Notes: a model not told the origin generated them from the sequence alone. 64,000 bases of DNA from Radiobacillus deserti (GCF_007301515.1 NZ_CP041666.1:2542001-2606000); one strand, 5' to 3'; shown: positions 1 to 8,864, numbered from the stretch's first letter. Translations and numbers: made by a program.

Positions 1-573
1 CGCCATCCAGAATGGGGTTACACCAGAGTCTAAGATTTTTTGACTAATCGATTTAAATTCTTCATAGTTAGTTGGAGGTTCGATTCCTAAGTCGTTAAAA
101 ATTTGTTTATTGTAGTAGACATACCATATTTTTGTCGGAGCATATGACACTCCGTAGACTTTATCCTGATAGCTTACAGAAGGTAAAATTTGTTCAGACA
201 TGCGGCCAACAAATTCTTCTTCACTTAAATCAATCGCATTTTCCTCTGGGCGGACATTTGCCGGCATACTAAGCGGATCCACATCCACATTAAAAATATC
301 AGGTGCTTCCCCAGAAGCTAACTTCGCTTTAATTAAGTCTCTCCATTGGGCATCTGGTACAATTTGAAATTCGACTCCAATACCAGTCTCCTTTTCAAAG
401 TCCTTCGCCATTTCCTGGATGATTCCAGTTCTCGGAATTCCAGATTGATGTGTGCCAAAAGTTAACGTTACTTTGTCCCCATCCTCTCCAGACGCATCAT
501 CCGAACTACATCCTATAAGCACAAAAGCAAATAAAATAAGAACACCGATAAAAGAAAGCGCTTTATATTTCAT
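1..573 (-). CDS. ABC transporter sugar-binding lipoprotein (3' part cut by window edge)
   Basis: N-terminal 191 codons of an extracellular solute-binding protein of the family-1 (carbohydrate) type. A short hydrophobic signal sequence ends in the lipobox LIGC, followed by a Ser/Asp-rich linker, so the protein should be lipid-anchored outside the membrane. The mature part reads like a sugar-binding protein (VTLTFGTHQSG, APDIFNVDVDPLS). AGGAGG lies 7 nt before the chosen ATG; another ATG directly upstream is too close to it. The gene is divergent from a YesM/YesN-type two-component system, a common arrangement in which the kinase pair controls the neighbouring sugar importer. The substrate cannot be told. 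The C-terminus lies beyond base 1. Confidence 0.85.
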   Translation of the reverse strand, partial: MKYKALSFIGVLILFAFVLIGCSSDDASGEDGDKVTLTFGTHQSGIPRTGIIQEMAKDFEKETGIGVEFQIVPDAQWRDLIKAKLASGEAPDIFNVDVDPLSMPANVRPEENAIDLSEEEFVGRMSEQILPSVSYQDKVYGVSYAPTKIWYVYYNKQIFNDLGIEPPTNYEEFKSISQKILDSGVTPFWMA

Positions 574-618
574 CATTGAACCTCCTATAAAATTAAGATA
601 AGATAAACTTAATAAATG

Positions 619-686
619 ACACGGTACCGTTCACACTTAAAAGAATACGCTTACATTTTATATTGCTCAATAGACGAAACCGTTCA
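619..686. promoter_or_regulatory. Intergenic palindrome and direct repeats between divergent genes
   Basis: ACGGTACCGT at 621-630 is a perfect 10-bp palindrome. ACCGTTCA occurs twice in the same orientation, at 626-633 and 679-686, 53 bp apart (about five helical turns). This is the only spacer between the sugar-binding lipoprotein and the two-component system, so these are candidate sites for the YesN-type regulator or a LacI-type repressor. The assignment is inference. Confidence 0.4.
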
Positions 687-733
687 TTTCTTTGTAATTT
701 TTCGACTACTTTATGTGTTGGTGGTGTCCTAAT

Positions 734-2554
734 ATGAAATGGATTCGTTTTAAAACGCTGCAGAAAAGGCTGTTCGCTTATTATTCCATATTTTTCGTGA
801 CACTACTTACCGCTATCGCCGCCATCCTCTTTTTCTTCTATCACAATGTGACGAGAGAAAATATTATCAATAACCAAATTCAATTAAATCATGCGATTAC
901 GAACTCGATTAACCAAGAACTAGATACACTTAACAATTTTTCTATGAATCTTGTTTATTCGAATATGGTAAGAGAGCATTTTAAAGAAAAGCTCTCGAAA
1001 GCACCCAATTCTCCTGAAAGTTATCAGGACGAGTTCTCGGAGGTTACGACCCTAATTGATGTCATATTAGCGGTTATTAGTAGTTCTCAACCAGCCAAAC
1101 AAGCTAATATTTATGATTTAAACGGCAAAATGGTTGGGGCCGGAGAATTCAATGGACAGATTATTGTCAATTTAAAGGACAGAGCTTGGTATGAGGAGAC
1201 TATGGCCTTGCATGGAAATAAATATGTAAGCCTATTAGATAACAACCAGCTTTTCTTAATGTCGCGCAGTGAAGGAAAAAAACATCTCGCCTTAACTCGA
1301 GTTTTTAAAAACCAAAATTATGTAAATCAAGGGATTGTGGAAATCCTTCAAGATGCGGATCGTTTTTTCCGTTATCCCAATGAATTACGAAGTCAAAATC
1401 CAAATCTAGAAATCTATGTGTTGAACCAAAATAATCAACAATTTTATCCATATTCCGAAGAAAGTACCGGCCAATACTATAGCAATCTCATTTCCAAACA
1501 TGATTTCCAAGATAACCAATCTTACGATGTCCATGACCCACAAGGAACTCTGAAGCTCTTATCCTATTCAACGACTGATGAAATGAACTGGAAAGTCATT
1601 GTCGTCCAAGAGAAGCTCGATGTGTTTGCTTACTTAAGCCAGCTACAAAAAATCTTTATCATCCTGTTGGCAAGCACCCTATTCGTTATCTTAATTATTT
1701 CTTACTTTGTTTCTAAACGAGTCACGAAACCACTAGAGTATCTTCGACTTAAAATAAGAGATTTAAATCCATTAGACCGCCCAAACTATCCGCCAGAAAT
1801 AGCCGAACAAACGATTAGCTCTATTGAAGAAATTGATTCCTTACATTCCACCTTCGTAAGCATGAGTGAAAAGCTGAGGAAATCAATTAATGACGTTGTG
1901 CAAGCGAGGGAAAAGGAAATGGATGCAAAGTTTCTCGCTTTACAAGCACAAATGAATCCACATTTTCTTTATAACAACCTAGCTAATATTAGTGTAATGG
2001 CCGAAGAAGGCATGAATAAACAAATCGTCAAGCTTTCAGAAAACATGTCCTTCATGCTTCGCTATATTTCTCAAATGAATAAGAAAGGTGTGAAGCTAAA
2101 GGAAGAGATGGATTATACGCTAAGATACCTGGAATGTATGGATATTCGATATGAAGAAAATTTAGACTATTACATCGACATCCCGAACGAAATGGATTCC
2201 ATAAAGATACCAATGCTTATTGTTCAACCACTCGTTGAAAATTCTATTAAACACGGCTTCCATATTGAACCACCTTGGCATATTGAAATCACAGGTAAAT
2301 ACGAGAAGGATTTTTGGGAAATAACGGTTCGTGATAATGGACCTGGCTTCGAACCACTTGTTATAAAAAGCCTTGAAGATCTGTCCATTAGTATGGATGC
2401 AAATGAAGATATTCCAGATTTACATATAGACGGAATGGGAATAAAAAACATTTTACTCCGAATAAAAATGATGTATAGGGATCAATCTTACTTACACATT
2501 CAAAACCATGAAAAGCGTGGAGCTTCCATAACGATTGGTGTTAGAACCCAATAA
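734..2554 (+). CDS. Sensor histidine kinase, YesM type
   Basis: About 606 residues. A transmembrane segment near residues 15-35 is followed by a roughly 260-residue extracellular sensor (Cache-like), a second membrane segment (LASTLFVILIISYFV), a HAMP region, then the YesM-type His_kinase domain with phospho-acceptor His about residue 410 in MNPHFLYNNL. A HATPase domain follows (PLVENSIKHG; DNGPGFEP). ATG 734 is preferred because GGTGGTG precedes it; an in-frame ATG at 713 would add seven residues including WW and two Cys. The response regulator follows after 18 bp. Kinases of this class usually sense extracellular sugars or the cognate binding protein and act on the adjacent ABC importer. 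Confidence 0.9.
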   Translation: MKWIRFKTLQKRLFAYYSIFFVTLLTAIAAILFFFYHNVTRENIINNQIQLNHAITNSINQELDTLNNFSMNLVYSNMVREHFKEKLSKAPNSPESYQDEFSEVTTLIDVILAVISSSQPAKQANIYDLNGKMVGAGEFNGQIIVNLKDRAWYEETMALHGNKYVSLLDNNQLFLMSRSEGKKHLALTRVFKNQNYVNQGIVEILQDADRFFRYPNELRSQNPNLEIYVLNQNNQQFYPYSEESTGQYYSNLISKHDFQDNQSYDVHDPQGTLKLLSYSTTDEMNWKVIVVQEKLDVFAYLSQLQKIFIILLASTLFVILIISYFVSKRVTKPLEYLRLKIRDLNPLDRPNYPPEIAEQTISSIEEIDSLHSTFVSMSEKLRKSINDVVQAREKEMDAKFLALQAQMNPHFLYNNLANISVMAEEGMNKQIVKLSENMSFMLRYISQMNKKGVKLKEEMDYTLRYLECMDIRYEENLDYYIDIPNEMDSIKIPMLIVQPLVENSIKHGFHIEPPWHIEITGKYEKDFWEITVRDNGPGFEPLVIKSLEDLSISMDANEDIPDLHIDGMGIKNILLRIKMMYRDQSYLHIQNHEKRGASITIGVRTQ

Positions 2555-2572
2555 GAAGGAGATGGCACTTCT

Positions 2573-3337
2573 ATGGTGAAAAAACAATTTAAAGCATTAG
2601 TAGTTGAAGATGAAGCGTTAATCAGGAGAAACATAGTTCGGAAGATTAATCATTCAGAAACGGGGTTTTCCGTGGTGGGGGAAGCAATGAATGGAAAGGA
2701 TGCACTAGCCATCATTGAGCAAGAAATGCCACAAATTGTGCTAACAGATATTAAGATGCCAATTATGGATGGCTTACAGCTAGCTCAAAACATTTATTTT
2801 GCCTTCCCGACGATTAAGGTGATTATCATTAGTGGCCATGATGAATTTGAATATGCTAGAAAAGCAATTAATTATCGCGTTCAAGACTATTTACTAAAGC
2901 CAATTAATGATGAAAAGTTTATCACCCTTCTGGCTAGGTTAGAAATGGATTTAAACAAGGATTTGGATTCCTTAGCGCACGCGGCAAGTGCCATGGTAGA
3001 TAAATCTTCACAGAAAGAAATTGTTCAAATGATTAAGATGTATATCAAAGAAAATTACGCCAATAACTTAACCTTAAATGATATCGCAACCCATTTAAAT
3101 TTTTCCGTAGACTACTTAGGCAAGCTGTTTAAAAAGCACACAGGGATGTCTCCGATAAAATATATTACCAACCTTAGAATGAATGAAGCGAAGAGGCTGT
3201 TATCTACAAATGTTGATATGGACATTCAAACAGTTGGCAAGCTTGTCGGCTATAAAGACCCGCATTACTTTAGTAGAGCTTTTAAAAACAAGACTGGATA
3301 CTACCCAACAGAATTCCAAAAAGAAAGGATTGAGTAG
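2573..3337 (+). CDS. Response regulator, YesN/AraC type
   Basis: 254 residues with an N-terminal receiver domain (acidic pair E12/D13, phospho-acceptor D59 in LTDIKMP, K109 region LLKPIN) and a C-terminal AraC-type double helix-turn-helix (residues about 150-250, ending YYPTEFQKER). An AAGGAGATGG ribosome site precedes the ATG, and the kinase gene ends 18 bp upstream, so the two are one operon. Expected to activate transcription of a carbohydrate transport gene set, most simply the divergent lipoprotein operon. Its stop codon lies inside the terminator hairpin. Confidence 0.9.
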   Translation: MVKKQFKALVVEDEALIRRNIVRKINHSETGFSVVGEAMNGKDALAIIEQEMPQIVLTDIKMPIMDGLQLAQNIYFAFPTIKVIIISGHDEFEYARKAINYRVQDYLLKPINDEKFITLLARLEMDLNKDLDSLAHAASAMVDKSSQKEIVQMIKMYIKENYANNLTLNDIATHLNFSVDYLGKLFKKHTGMSPIKYITNLRMNEAKRLLSTNVDMDIQTVGKLVGYKDPHYFSRAFKNKTGYYPTEFQKERIE

Positions 3338-3356
3338 ACCTCTCAATCCTTGTCTT
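3325..3356 (+). terminator. Terminator of the two-component operon
   Basis: AAGGATTGAG (3325-3334) pairs perfectly with CTCAATCCTT (3342-3351), followed by GTCTTTAT. The left arm includes the last codons of the response regulator. Confidence 0.7.
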
Positions 3357-3778
3357 TATCCTGAAATACCTTCAAACTCATATGGTGCCATCTTATCTAA
3401 TAAATACCTAATCCCCTTTTTATGATAGGGCATCCACGTATCCGCTTCGTCAATTGCCATCCACTTCACATCCGCAATTGTCTCTGTATCTTGAATGGAT
3501 AATTGACCTCCAACCACTCTCCCAAAAAAAGTGATGAACAACGCGTGGTTTCCATGTTGTTTCATAGAGGCCTCATTGACCGAAACAATATGATCCACTT
3601 CCACTTGTAAACCTGTTTCCTCCCATGCCTCTCGAATCGCAGCTTCCGGTAATGTTTCCCCTTTTTCGACCGAACCACCAGGTAAGGACCAGTTGTCGTA
3701 TTTAGTATTATGTACCATCAAAACCTTGTCTTGATTTTTGTCATATAGTAAGGAATAAACTACATCTACTCTTTTCAA
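3356..3778 (-). CDS. NUDIX hydrolase
   Basis: 140 residues with a complete Nudix box at about residues 35-58: GGSVEKGE, then REAWEETGL, matching GX5EX7REUXEEXGU. These enzymes cleave nucleoside diphosphates linked to another group and need Mg2+ bound by the Glu cluster. Start is TTG at 3778 behind AAGGAGGAAG; the next codons read KRVDVVYSLLYD. The substrate cannot be predicted from sequence. The small membrane gene upstream (3791-3952) ends 12 bp away and may share its transcript. Confidence 0.85.
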   Translation of the reverse strand: MKRVDVVYSLLYDKNQDKVLMVHNTKYDNWSLPGGSVEKGETLPEAAIREAWEETGLQVEVDHIVSVNEASMKQHGNHALFITFFGRVVGGQLSIQDTETIADVKWMAIDEADTWMPYHKKGIRYLLDKMAPYEFEGISG

Positions 3779-3790
3779 CCGACTTCCTCC

Positions 3791-3952
3791 TTACCCAATC
3801 ATAATTGGTAAAGCAATAATGGAAATTCCAATGCTAAGTAATAATGAAATCACCCAATCTTTTTTCCTTGTTGTTTTAAACATGATATTTAGAAAAGCAC
3901 TTATCACAAAACAGGTTGTAAATGGGATGAAAAATGAAAATAATGCTTCCAT
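3791..3952 (-). CDS. Small two-helix membrane protein (53 aa)
   Basis: Short gene with AAGGAGAG 6 nt before the ATG. It starts MEALFSFFIPFTTCFV and ends SIIALPIMIG. Two hydrophobic stretches (about residues 4-24 and 35-52) flank a basic turn (KTTRKKDW), so it is a probable two-pass membrane miniprotein. Not recognised. It lies just upstream of the NUDIX gene on the same strand. The opposite-strand open frame here has no comparable ribosome site. Confidence 0.6.
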   Translation of the reverse strand: MEALFSFFIPFTTCFVISAFLNIMFKTTRKKDWVISLLLSIGISIIALPIMIG

Positions 3953-3973
3953 AGCATTTCTCTCCTTACATTG

Positions 3974-4180
3974 TCACATATTCCAATCCGTATCTTCCTC
4001 ATATCGAATCACGTGTTTCGTATCTTCATAAGGGATAAGTTCCGGTCTAATGTTTTCTTTTCTCCCCATGACAATATTGTCATACGGCGTATATTCGTTA
4101 GAAGGTAGTGATTTCTTTTTAACAATTCGGAAACCAATGTACACAACGAGAGCTACGACTAATAAATAGATATAAATCAC
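3974..4180 (-). CDS. Small membrane-anchored protein (68 aa)
   Basis: One N-terminal transmembrane helix (residues 3-18, LLVVALVVYIGFRIV), a basic KKK stop-transfer, then a polar acidic cytoplasmic tail with NEYTPYDNI. AGGGAGGGACG precedes the ATG. The YTPYDNI segment after a short N-terminal helix recalls the small Bacillus DUF3951 family, but I am not certain. Function unknown. Confidence 0.6.
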   Translation of the reverse strand: MIYIYLLVVALVVYIGFRIVKKKSLPSNEYTPYDNIVMGRKENIRPELIPYEDTKHVIRYEEDTDWNM

Positions 4181-4260
4181 GTACGTCCCTCCCTAGTTTC
4201 TACCTTCTTTACATTGTAACATAACGGTCTAAAAGGTTAGTAGACGGATCGAATTGGAGC

Positions 4261-4301
4261 AAAAAAGTAGTCCTATCTGACTAACTCCGAATAAGACTAC
4301 T
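4261..4301 (-). terminator. Terminator after the diguanylate cyclase
   Basis: On the minus strand AGTAGTC pairs with GACTACT around a 21-nt loop and is followed by six T. It sits immediately after the stop codon of the 4305-5393 gene. Confidence 0.7.
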
Positions 4302-4304
4302 CGA

Positions 4305-5393
4305 TTAATAACTATACGCAACTACACGATTTCTTCCAGACCGTTTGGCTTGATACAAACAATCATCTGCAGTGGAAATCATCGTCTCAGGATTTTCATT
4401 CGGCACTGGATAACTAACTACCCCAAGGGAAACTGTTACATGGATGGACTCCGCATTTGAAATAGAAAACGTACGTCGCTCTACGCTTTTTCTAATTCTT
4501 TCAGCAATTTCTTGTGCTTTCTCATACGAGCATTCCGGTAAAATAACCGAAAATTCTTCCCCGCCATTACGTGATACCGTATCGATAGAACGTGTAGTTT
4601 CTTTCAATACTTGCGCGAATTCTTTTAAAATCATATCTCCTACTAGGTGACCATACGTGTCATTTATTCGTTTAAAATAATCGATATCAATTACAACAAG
4701 TGAAAGAGTTTCCTTTTTTTGTTTTGCATTTTGGATATGCTCATTCCACAGTTTGTCAAACTGTCTTACATTGTGAAGGCCCGTTAGAAAGTCTGTTCTT
4801 GCAGATTCCATGAGTTTTCGATATTGTTCATTAGACCTTGAGATGAAATCACATAGAGAAAAGATGGCATAGCCTGCAATAAAATTGATTATTCCGTAAT
4901 GAAGAATTGCAGTATAAAGAACATCCCTATCAGTTATTAGAATGATATATGCACAAAATACAATGAAGATATTCGCAAAGTTCATTAATAAAAACTTATG
5001 GGATGGATTCCATTTTCTTTTGCTAATATACCAACAGACTAATACTAGAATGATGAACGTTCCTACCCCTATAATGGATGAAAGACTAACACCAAAAATC
5101 CATATTCGCCCTAAAGACAAGATAAAGGCTGTAATTATACCACTCAAAAGTCCGCCAGATAAGAAAACGGTTATAATAGCAAAATTTCGAAGATCCATAA
5201 TGGTGGTATCTGTAATGTGTATAGAAAAAAACATTAACACAATTCCCATAAAGCCAAAAACAAATCCGCCTAAAACTTTTAATTTTATCGATTTATGCAT
5301 CGGAATTTGTTTGAAAAATTGTCCCGAAATAAATAAAAAAGAAATAATAATTGCTAGATTTACAATTAGATCATGCAGCACAGTAGTCAACAT
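4305..5393 (-). CDS. Membrane diguanylate cyclase (5TM-LYT + GGDEF)
   Basis: 362 residues. The N-terminal half (about 1-185) has five to six hydrophobic helices resembling the 5TMR-LYT sensor module of LytS. A GGDEF domain follows from about residue 200 (TDFLTGLHNVRQFD), with the active-site signature GGEEF and conserved DIDYFKRINDTYGH metal/nucleotide motif, so it should make cyclic di-GMP from two GTP. No EAL domain is present and no RxxD inhibitory site is obvious just before GGEEF. Single-gene unit closed by a terminator. No c-di-GMP effector gene is visible in the window. Confidence 0.88.
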   Translation of the reverse strand: MLTTVLHDLIVNLAIIISFLFISGQFFKQIPMHKSIKLKVLGGFVFGFMGIVLMFFSIHITDTTIMDLRNFAIITVFLSGGLLSGIITAFILSLGRIWIFGVSLSSIIGVGTFIILVLVCWYISKRKWNPSHKFLLMNFANIFIVFCAYIILITDRDVLYTAILHYGIINFIAGYAIFSLCDFISRSNEQYRKLMESARTDFLTGLHNVRQFDKLWNEHIQNAKQKKETLSLVVIDIDYFKRINDTYGHLVGDMILKEFAQVLKETTRSIDTVSRNGGEEFSVILPECSYEKAQEIAERIRKSVERRTFSISNAESIHVTVSLGVVSYPVPNENPETMISTADDCLYQAKRSGRNRVVAYSY

Positions 5394-5502
5394 CCTATCC
5401 AGTACATATTAACAGTTATTTTATCGACAAAATTCGTCAAAAAATGAATAGCAAAGCTGCTTCCCTTTCGCAATTATTTCAGGTAAATTAAGCCAAATTT
5501 CA

Positions 5503-5610
5503 CTACTTCTCCCACAAGCCTCTTGCACCTTCACTAAGACAAATGTAATCTCTGTCCGCTTCTACATATGTGAAATAATAAGGCTCCGGTGCTTCTCTTG
5601 TACTAGGTCC
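5503..5610 (-). pseudogene. In-frame continuation of the GNAT gene after its TGA stop
   Basis: Directly after the TGA (5613-5611) of the upstream acetyltransferase, the same frame stays open for 35 codons until TAG at 5505. It reads like protein (EAPEPYYFTYVEADRDY, then ICLSEGARGLWEK). The acetyltransferase may once have been about 194 residues, cut by a nonsense change, a base error, or read through at UGA-G. There is no start codon or ribosome site of its own. Confidence 0.5.
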
Positions 5611-6081
5611 TCATGATACAATTCCTCTCATTCGAATCACTTTTCCGTCCAGCTCCGGTCCTATTTCATCCAAACCTATTTTTCTATAGAATTGTATAGC
5701 TCTTTTATTCGTCGGGGAAACACGTAAATGGAACTCTTTAATATGATTCCTCTTAAAAAAATTTATAGCATAATCATGTAATAACTTCCCATATCCTTTT
5801 CCTCTATATTGCTCACAAATGTAGTAAAGATGCACATAGCCTATTTCACGATCTTCGTAACTTCGGATAGACAGTTCTACTTGACCAATTGGTATATGAT
5901 CCAATTCCAATAAAACAAAGCCATCCGGATAATCTATCATCTTTTCCTTTACCCACTGAACATAATCCTCTTCTTCCCCAAACGGAGAAGGATCTCCAAA
6001 GCTTACTTTAAAAGAATCCTTCCTAAACTCAATGATTGTACTACGATCTTTTACTACATCGATTTCTCTAAAATAAAGCAC
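5611..6081 (-). CDS. GNAT-family N-acetyltransferase
   Basis: About 156 residues with a GNAT fold: acetyl-CoA pyrophosphate loop QYRGKGYGKLL and the following LRVSPTNKRAIQFYRKIGL motif. The start is probably GTG 6081, four nt after GAGGTGAT; an upstream GTG at 6090 overlaps that site. A single TGA ends the gene after RMRGIVS, yet the frame continues open for 35 more codons. Substrate unknown. It is transcribed toward the diguanylate cyclase and separated from the VOC gene upstream by a terminator. Confidence 0.8.
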   Translation of the reverse strand: MLYFREIDVVKDRSTIIEFRKDSFKVSFGDPSPFGEEEDYVQWVKEKMIDYPDGFVLLELDHIPIGQVELSIRSYEDREIGYVHLYYICEQYRGKGYGKLLHDYAINFFKRNHIKEFHLRVSPTNKRAIQFYRKIGLDEIGPELDGKVIRMRGIVS

Positions 6082-6103
6082 TAAGATCACCTCTTCGTAA
6101 TAG

Positions 6104-6135
6104 AAAAGGCGTCCATCTCCACCAGACCGACGCCT
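6104..6135 (-). terminator. Terminator after the VOC gene
   Basis: AGGCGTC (6129-6135 on the minus strand) pairs with GACGCCT (6107-6113), followed on that strand by TTTT. It lies 13 bp past the 6148-6528 stop. The other side (AAGTTTTTT) could make it act in both directions. Confidence 0.65.
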
Positions 6136-6147
6136 AAGTTTTTTCAG

Positions 6148-6528
6148 TTAAATGGTTTCCATCACCGCAAAATAGTTATCTTCCTCATCAGAGAAGTTGA
6201 AAACTCTACCTGTAGGCATCTCTACAAGCTCTCCTACATGAATGTCCTTGTCTTTAAAATCTTGATATAATTTTTTTATATCCTGGGTGTAAAACATAAG
6301 AGATGGTGTACCGAGGTGTAATTCTGGAGACATTTTTGCTACGAGATCTTTATCATGCAGCACAATCGTAGTGTCAGATTGTTCGGAAGGTGCTAGCTCA
6401 AACCAACGCATTCCATTATCCATACTCTGTTCTGAAACGAGATGAAACCCAACTTTTTCTGTCCAAAACCGAACTGCTTTTTCTTGATCCAACACATAAA
6501 CCATTACTTGACCGAGTTTTGAAATCAT
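6148..6528 (-). CDS. VOC-family (glyoxalase/bleomycin-resistance-like) protein
   Basis: 126 residues with one VOC repeat pair: the beta strand GQVMVYVLDQEKAVRFWTEKVGF opening, a middle strand, and the closing PTGRVFNFSDEEDNYFAVME, which resembles metal-site strands of glyoxalase I-like proteins. AGGAGGGAAGAT precedes ATG 6528. These proteins act as dimers on small molecules (isomerases, dioxygenases, drug-binding proteins), so the role stays open. It forms a single-gene unit with its own terminator. Confidence 0.8.
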   Translation of the reverse strand: MISKLGQVMVYVLDQEKAVRFWTEKVGFHLVSEQSMDNGMRWFELAPSEQSDTTIVLHDKDLVAKMSPELHLGTPSLMFYTQDIKKLYQDFKDKDIHVGELVEMPTGRVFNFSDEEDNYFAVMETI

Positions 6529-6669
6529 ATCTTCCCTCCTTAAACAATGATAAATTAAAAGATTCCACGCAATAGATTAAAATCCTTCTTATCAGACTGC
6601 TATTTCATTCTTTTTCTTAATAATTTCACTTCTTTCTTAGAAGAAAGCAACGATAGCTGTTTCCCACCA

Positions 6670-7370
6670 TTAGATTTTTGATGGTAAATACTCCGTATCT
6701 ATCACTTCTTCTAGGATATGATGGCTTTTGGTTACTTTATATGCCTTTGCCGTCCTACGGGAAGATACGACTTTATACAAGTCAAGATCTACATAGTGTA
6801 ACGCGACACCATCCTCCCTGCTATGCCTGGTTTCATACTGTTGAACATAATATGGGATTGATAGGATGGTCTTCGTTTAGCCTCTCCATCGTAATGCGGA
6901 CAATTGCTCCCTTTAAGAAAACCTAGGCATGTAATAGGCTCTAATTCATCCCCGAAGGAGTCAGTCAAGCCTTGTTCAAACCAGCATATTGAACCAGCAC
7001 TGATTCCAGCTAAGAGAACGCCATTTTCCCACGCTTCATACATAATGTGATCCATTCCCCATTCCTTCCACAAGGCTAAAAGATTCCTCGTGTTTCCACC
7101 TCCCACATAAATGATGTCTTGCTCCAGAAGAAAGCTTCTAAGATCCCTTGTTGGAGGCTTAAACAAAGACAAGTGAGTTGGGGTACAGGTGAATGCATGA
7201 AAGGATTGATAATATCTGGAAATATAGCTTTCTGAATCACCACTCGCCGTTGGAACGAAGCATACTTTAGGAGATGGTTGTTTAGATTGACTTAAAATAT
7301 ATTGATCTAATAATGGATTTTCTGGCTCCATGGAAAACCCACCACCACCTAGCGCAATAATCTGTTTCAT
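6670..7370 (-). pseudogene. Peptidase E-like (S51 family) protein, frameshifted near the C-terminus
   Basis: Starts MKQIIALGGGGFSME at 7370 (GAGGG upstream). Family S51 landmarks are present: YVGGGNTRNLL and the nucleophile region LLAGISAGSICWF. The opening frame ends at 6789 after KPGIAGRMV, but one base over it continues GEDGVALHYVDLDLYKVVSS to TAA at 6670, matching the usual C-terminal strand of these proteins. One extra G in the GGG at 6816-6818 restores a 233-residue protein. Relatives are Asp-specific dipeptidases or cyanophycinase-like hydrolases. Either a sequencing indel or a recent mutation. Confidence 0.75.
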
Positions 7371-7551
7371 ATGGTCCCTCATTTCTTTAATTAATAATAC
7401 AAAATCATCTACATCTTTCGCGCACATCTCCATCATAGTTTGAGACTTGGTTTCATAGCATTAGTACATTATTCATTTCATTAATCCTTTTTAAACGATG
7501 AGTATATAATACTATGATTCTCTTTAAACCAATATTTCCCTTTTTATTCCG

Positions 7552-7586
7552 CAAAAGAGAAGCACTAATCATAAGATCAGCGCTTC
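7552..7586 (-). terminator. Terminator of the sigma/PadR/FtsW cassette
   Basis: On the minus strand GAAGCGCTGATC (7586-7575) pairs with GATTAGTGCTTC (7570-7559) with two G-T wobbles and a TTAT loop, then TCTTTTG. It lies 36 bp past the stop at 7623. Confidence 0.6.
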
Positions 7587-7622
7587 CTACCTTAAGTACA
7601 ACAAAGAGTGAATTAATTTATA

Positions 7623-8864
7623 TTAAGATTCCTTATATGTAGTTTTTACTACAATATCTTTTCTCCTAAACACACTCAGAACAAGTCCTAAGACAAAACA
7701 GTCGAAGGAGTTGGATAGTGGGCCGTAACTTATAAGCGGGAGTGAAATTCCTATAAAAGGCAATAGCCCTAGATTCATTCCTAAGTTATATAAAATCTTG
7801 CTTGCAAAGATGGAGATTCCACCTACTACCAAGAGTCTACCAAAGGAATCTCTAATAAGATTTTTAATTTTGACCAGTCGGTATAAGATGACACTTAACG
7901 TTACCACGATAAGACCAGCCACTATCCATCCATACTGGTACATAATGCTCAGAAATGCAAAGTCTGTGTGGGAAGACGGAATACTCCAGGCCTCTCCTAT
8001 CCCGTTTCCAAACCAATGAGTGCCTTTTAAAATATCATCTATTAATTTGTACATATACTGGTCTGTCATCGATATATTTGGTTGTTGGAAAAATTGCATG
8101 AAAAAGTTCTTATTTACAAACATAGAAAAAGTAGCTACCACAACCGTTGGAAATCCCACAAATGTTTTCACTTTTTTACTCATGGCACTATTCCCAAGCC
8201 AGATTATAGAAAGAATCATAATGGTATAAATCATACTAGTCGCTCTATCTCCGATGATTGTGAAGAACATAAGTGGAATTGCTGCTAAAAGTGCTATGGA
8301 TACCGGTTTCTTTATACGTTTACTCAAAAAAACAGACATACTGAGATAAAAGAATAAAATAGAATGAACCGTAGAAATCGAAAAGTGTAAAACCCTTAAA
8401 TAGGGTAACCCATTAATTGTATGTGGTGTAAAGAGTAATAGAACTAAATAGATAATCCCTAATATATAAAAGGAAGGTGCGAATTTAGCTAGCTTAGTAT
8501 AATCCAAAAACATAATGAAAAGCATCCCTATATAAATTCCTTGCTTCACAACGTAGAAGCTACCAAAGGGTTGGGAAAGGATTGGTAGAAAACTGAAACA
8601 AAACGTTAAAAATAGTAAGCCAATAATAACCCAATCGGTTTTTGGACGGTGCACTTTATTTAATTGAAGGCCTAGCTGAACAGGACTACCCATTTGCTTA
8701 ACGGCCTGTTCTTCCGCTTCTTGCTCAGTCATTCCATCTTGCACAAGACGTTTTTGCTCTTCAGTTAGGTGGTGCTCTAATTCTTTCTCAACAAAAACCC
8801 GAGCGCTTTTTGCTTTTATATACCCTGCAACTGACTTTATAAAGTTTTCTCTCTGATTATTCAA
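7623..8864 (-). CDS. HAAS-FtsW/RodA/SpoVE family membrane protein
   Basis: 413 residues in two parts. Residues 1-70 form a soluble helical module (VEKELEHHLTEEQKRLVQDG, QAVKQMGSP) of the HAAS type, often encoded beside PadR regulators. From about residue 75 come roughly ten transmembrane helices with FtsW/RodA/SpoVE character (FGNGIGEAW, LPFIGISLPLISYGP near the C-terminus). SEDS proteins polymerise glycan strands of peptidoglycan. TTG start behind GAGGTGAG overlaps the PadR stop by 4 nt, so translation is coupled. The N-terminal extension may let PadR or another partner control the enzyme; that is inference. Confidence 0.85.
   Translation of the reverse strand: MNNQRENFIKSVAGYIKAKSARVFVEKELEHHLTEEQKRLVQDGMTEQEAEEQAVKQMGSPVQLGLQLNKVHRPKTDWVIIGLLFLTFCFSFLPILSQPFGSFYVVKQGIYIGMLFIMFLDYTKLAKFAPSFYILGIIYLVLLLFTPHTINGLPYLRVLHFSISTVHSILFFYLSMSVFLSKRIKKPVSIALLAAIPLMFFTIIGDRATSMIYTIMILSIIWLGNSAMSKKVKTFVGFPTVVVATFSMFVNKNFFMQFFQQPNISMTDQYMYKLIDDILKGTHWFGNGIGEAWSIPSSHTDFAFLSIMYQYGWIVAGLIVVTLSVILYRLVKIKNLIRDSFGRLLVVGGISIFASKILYNLGMNLGLLPFIGISLPLISYGPLSNSFDCFVLGLVLSVFRRKDIVVKTTYKES

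Noticed and set aside
612..640. Catabolite (cre) site
   Set aside because: The palindrome ACGGTACCGT lacks the TGWAANCG...CA consensus spacing of a cre; kept only as a repeat.
4942..5412. 156-codon open frame opposite the diguanylate cyclase
   Set aside because: Runs antisense to the membrane part of a well-supported gene and has no ribosome site.
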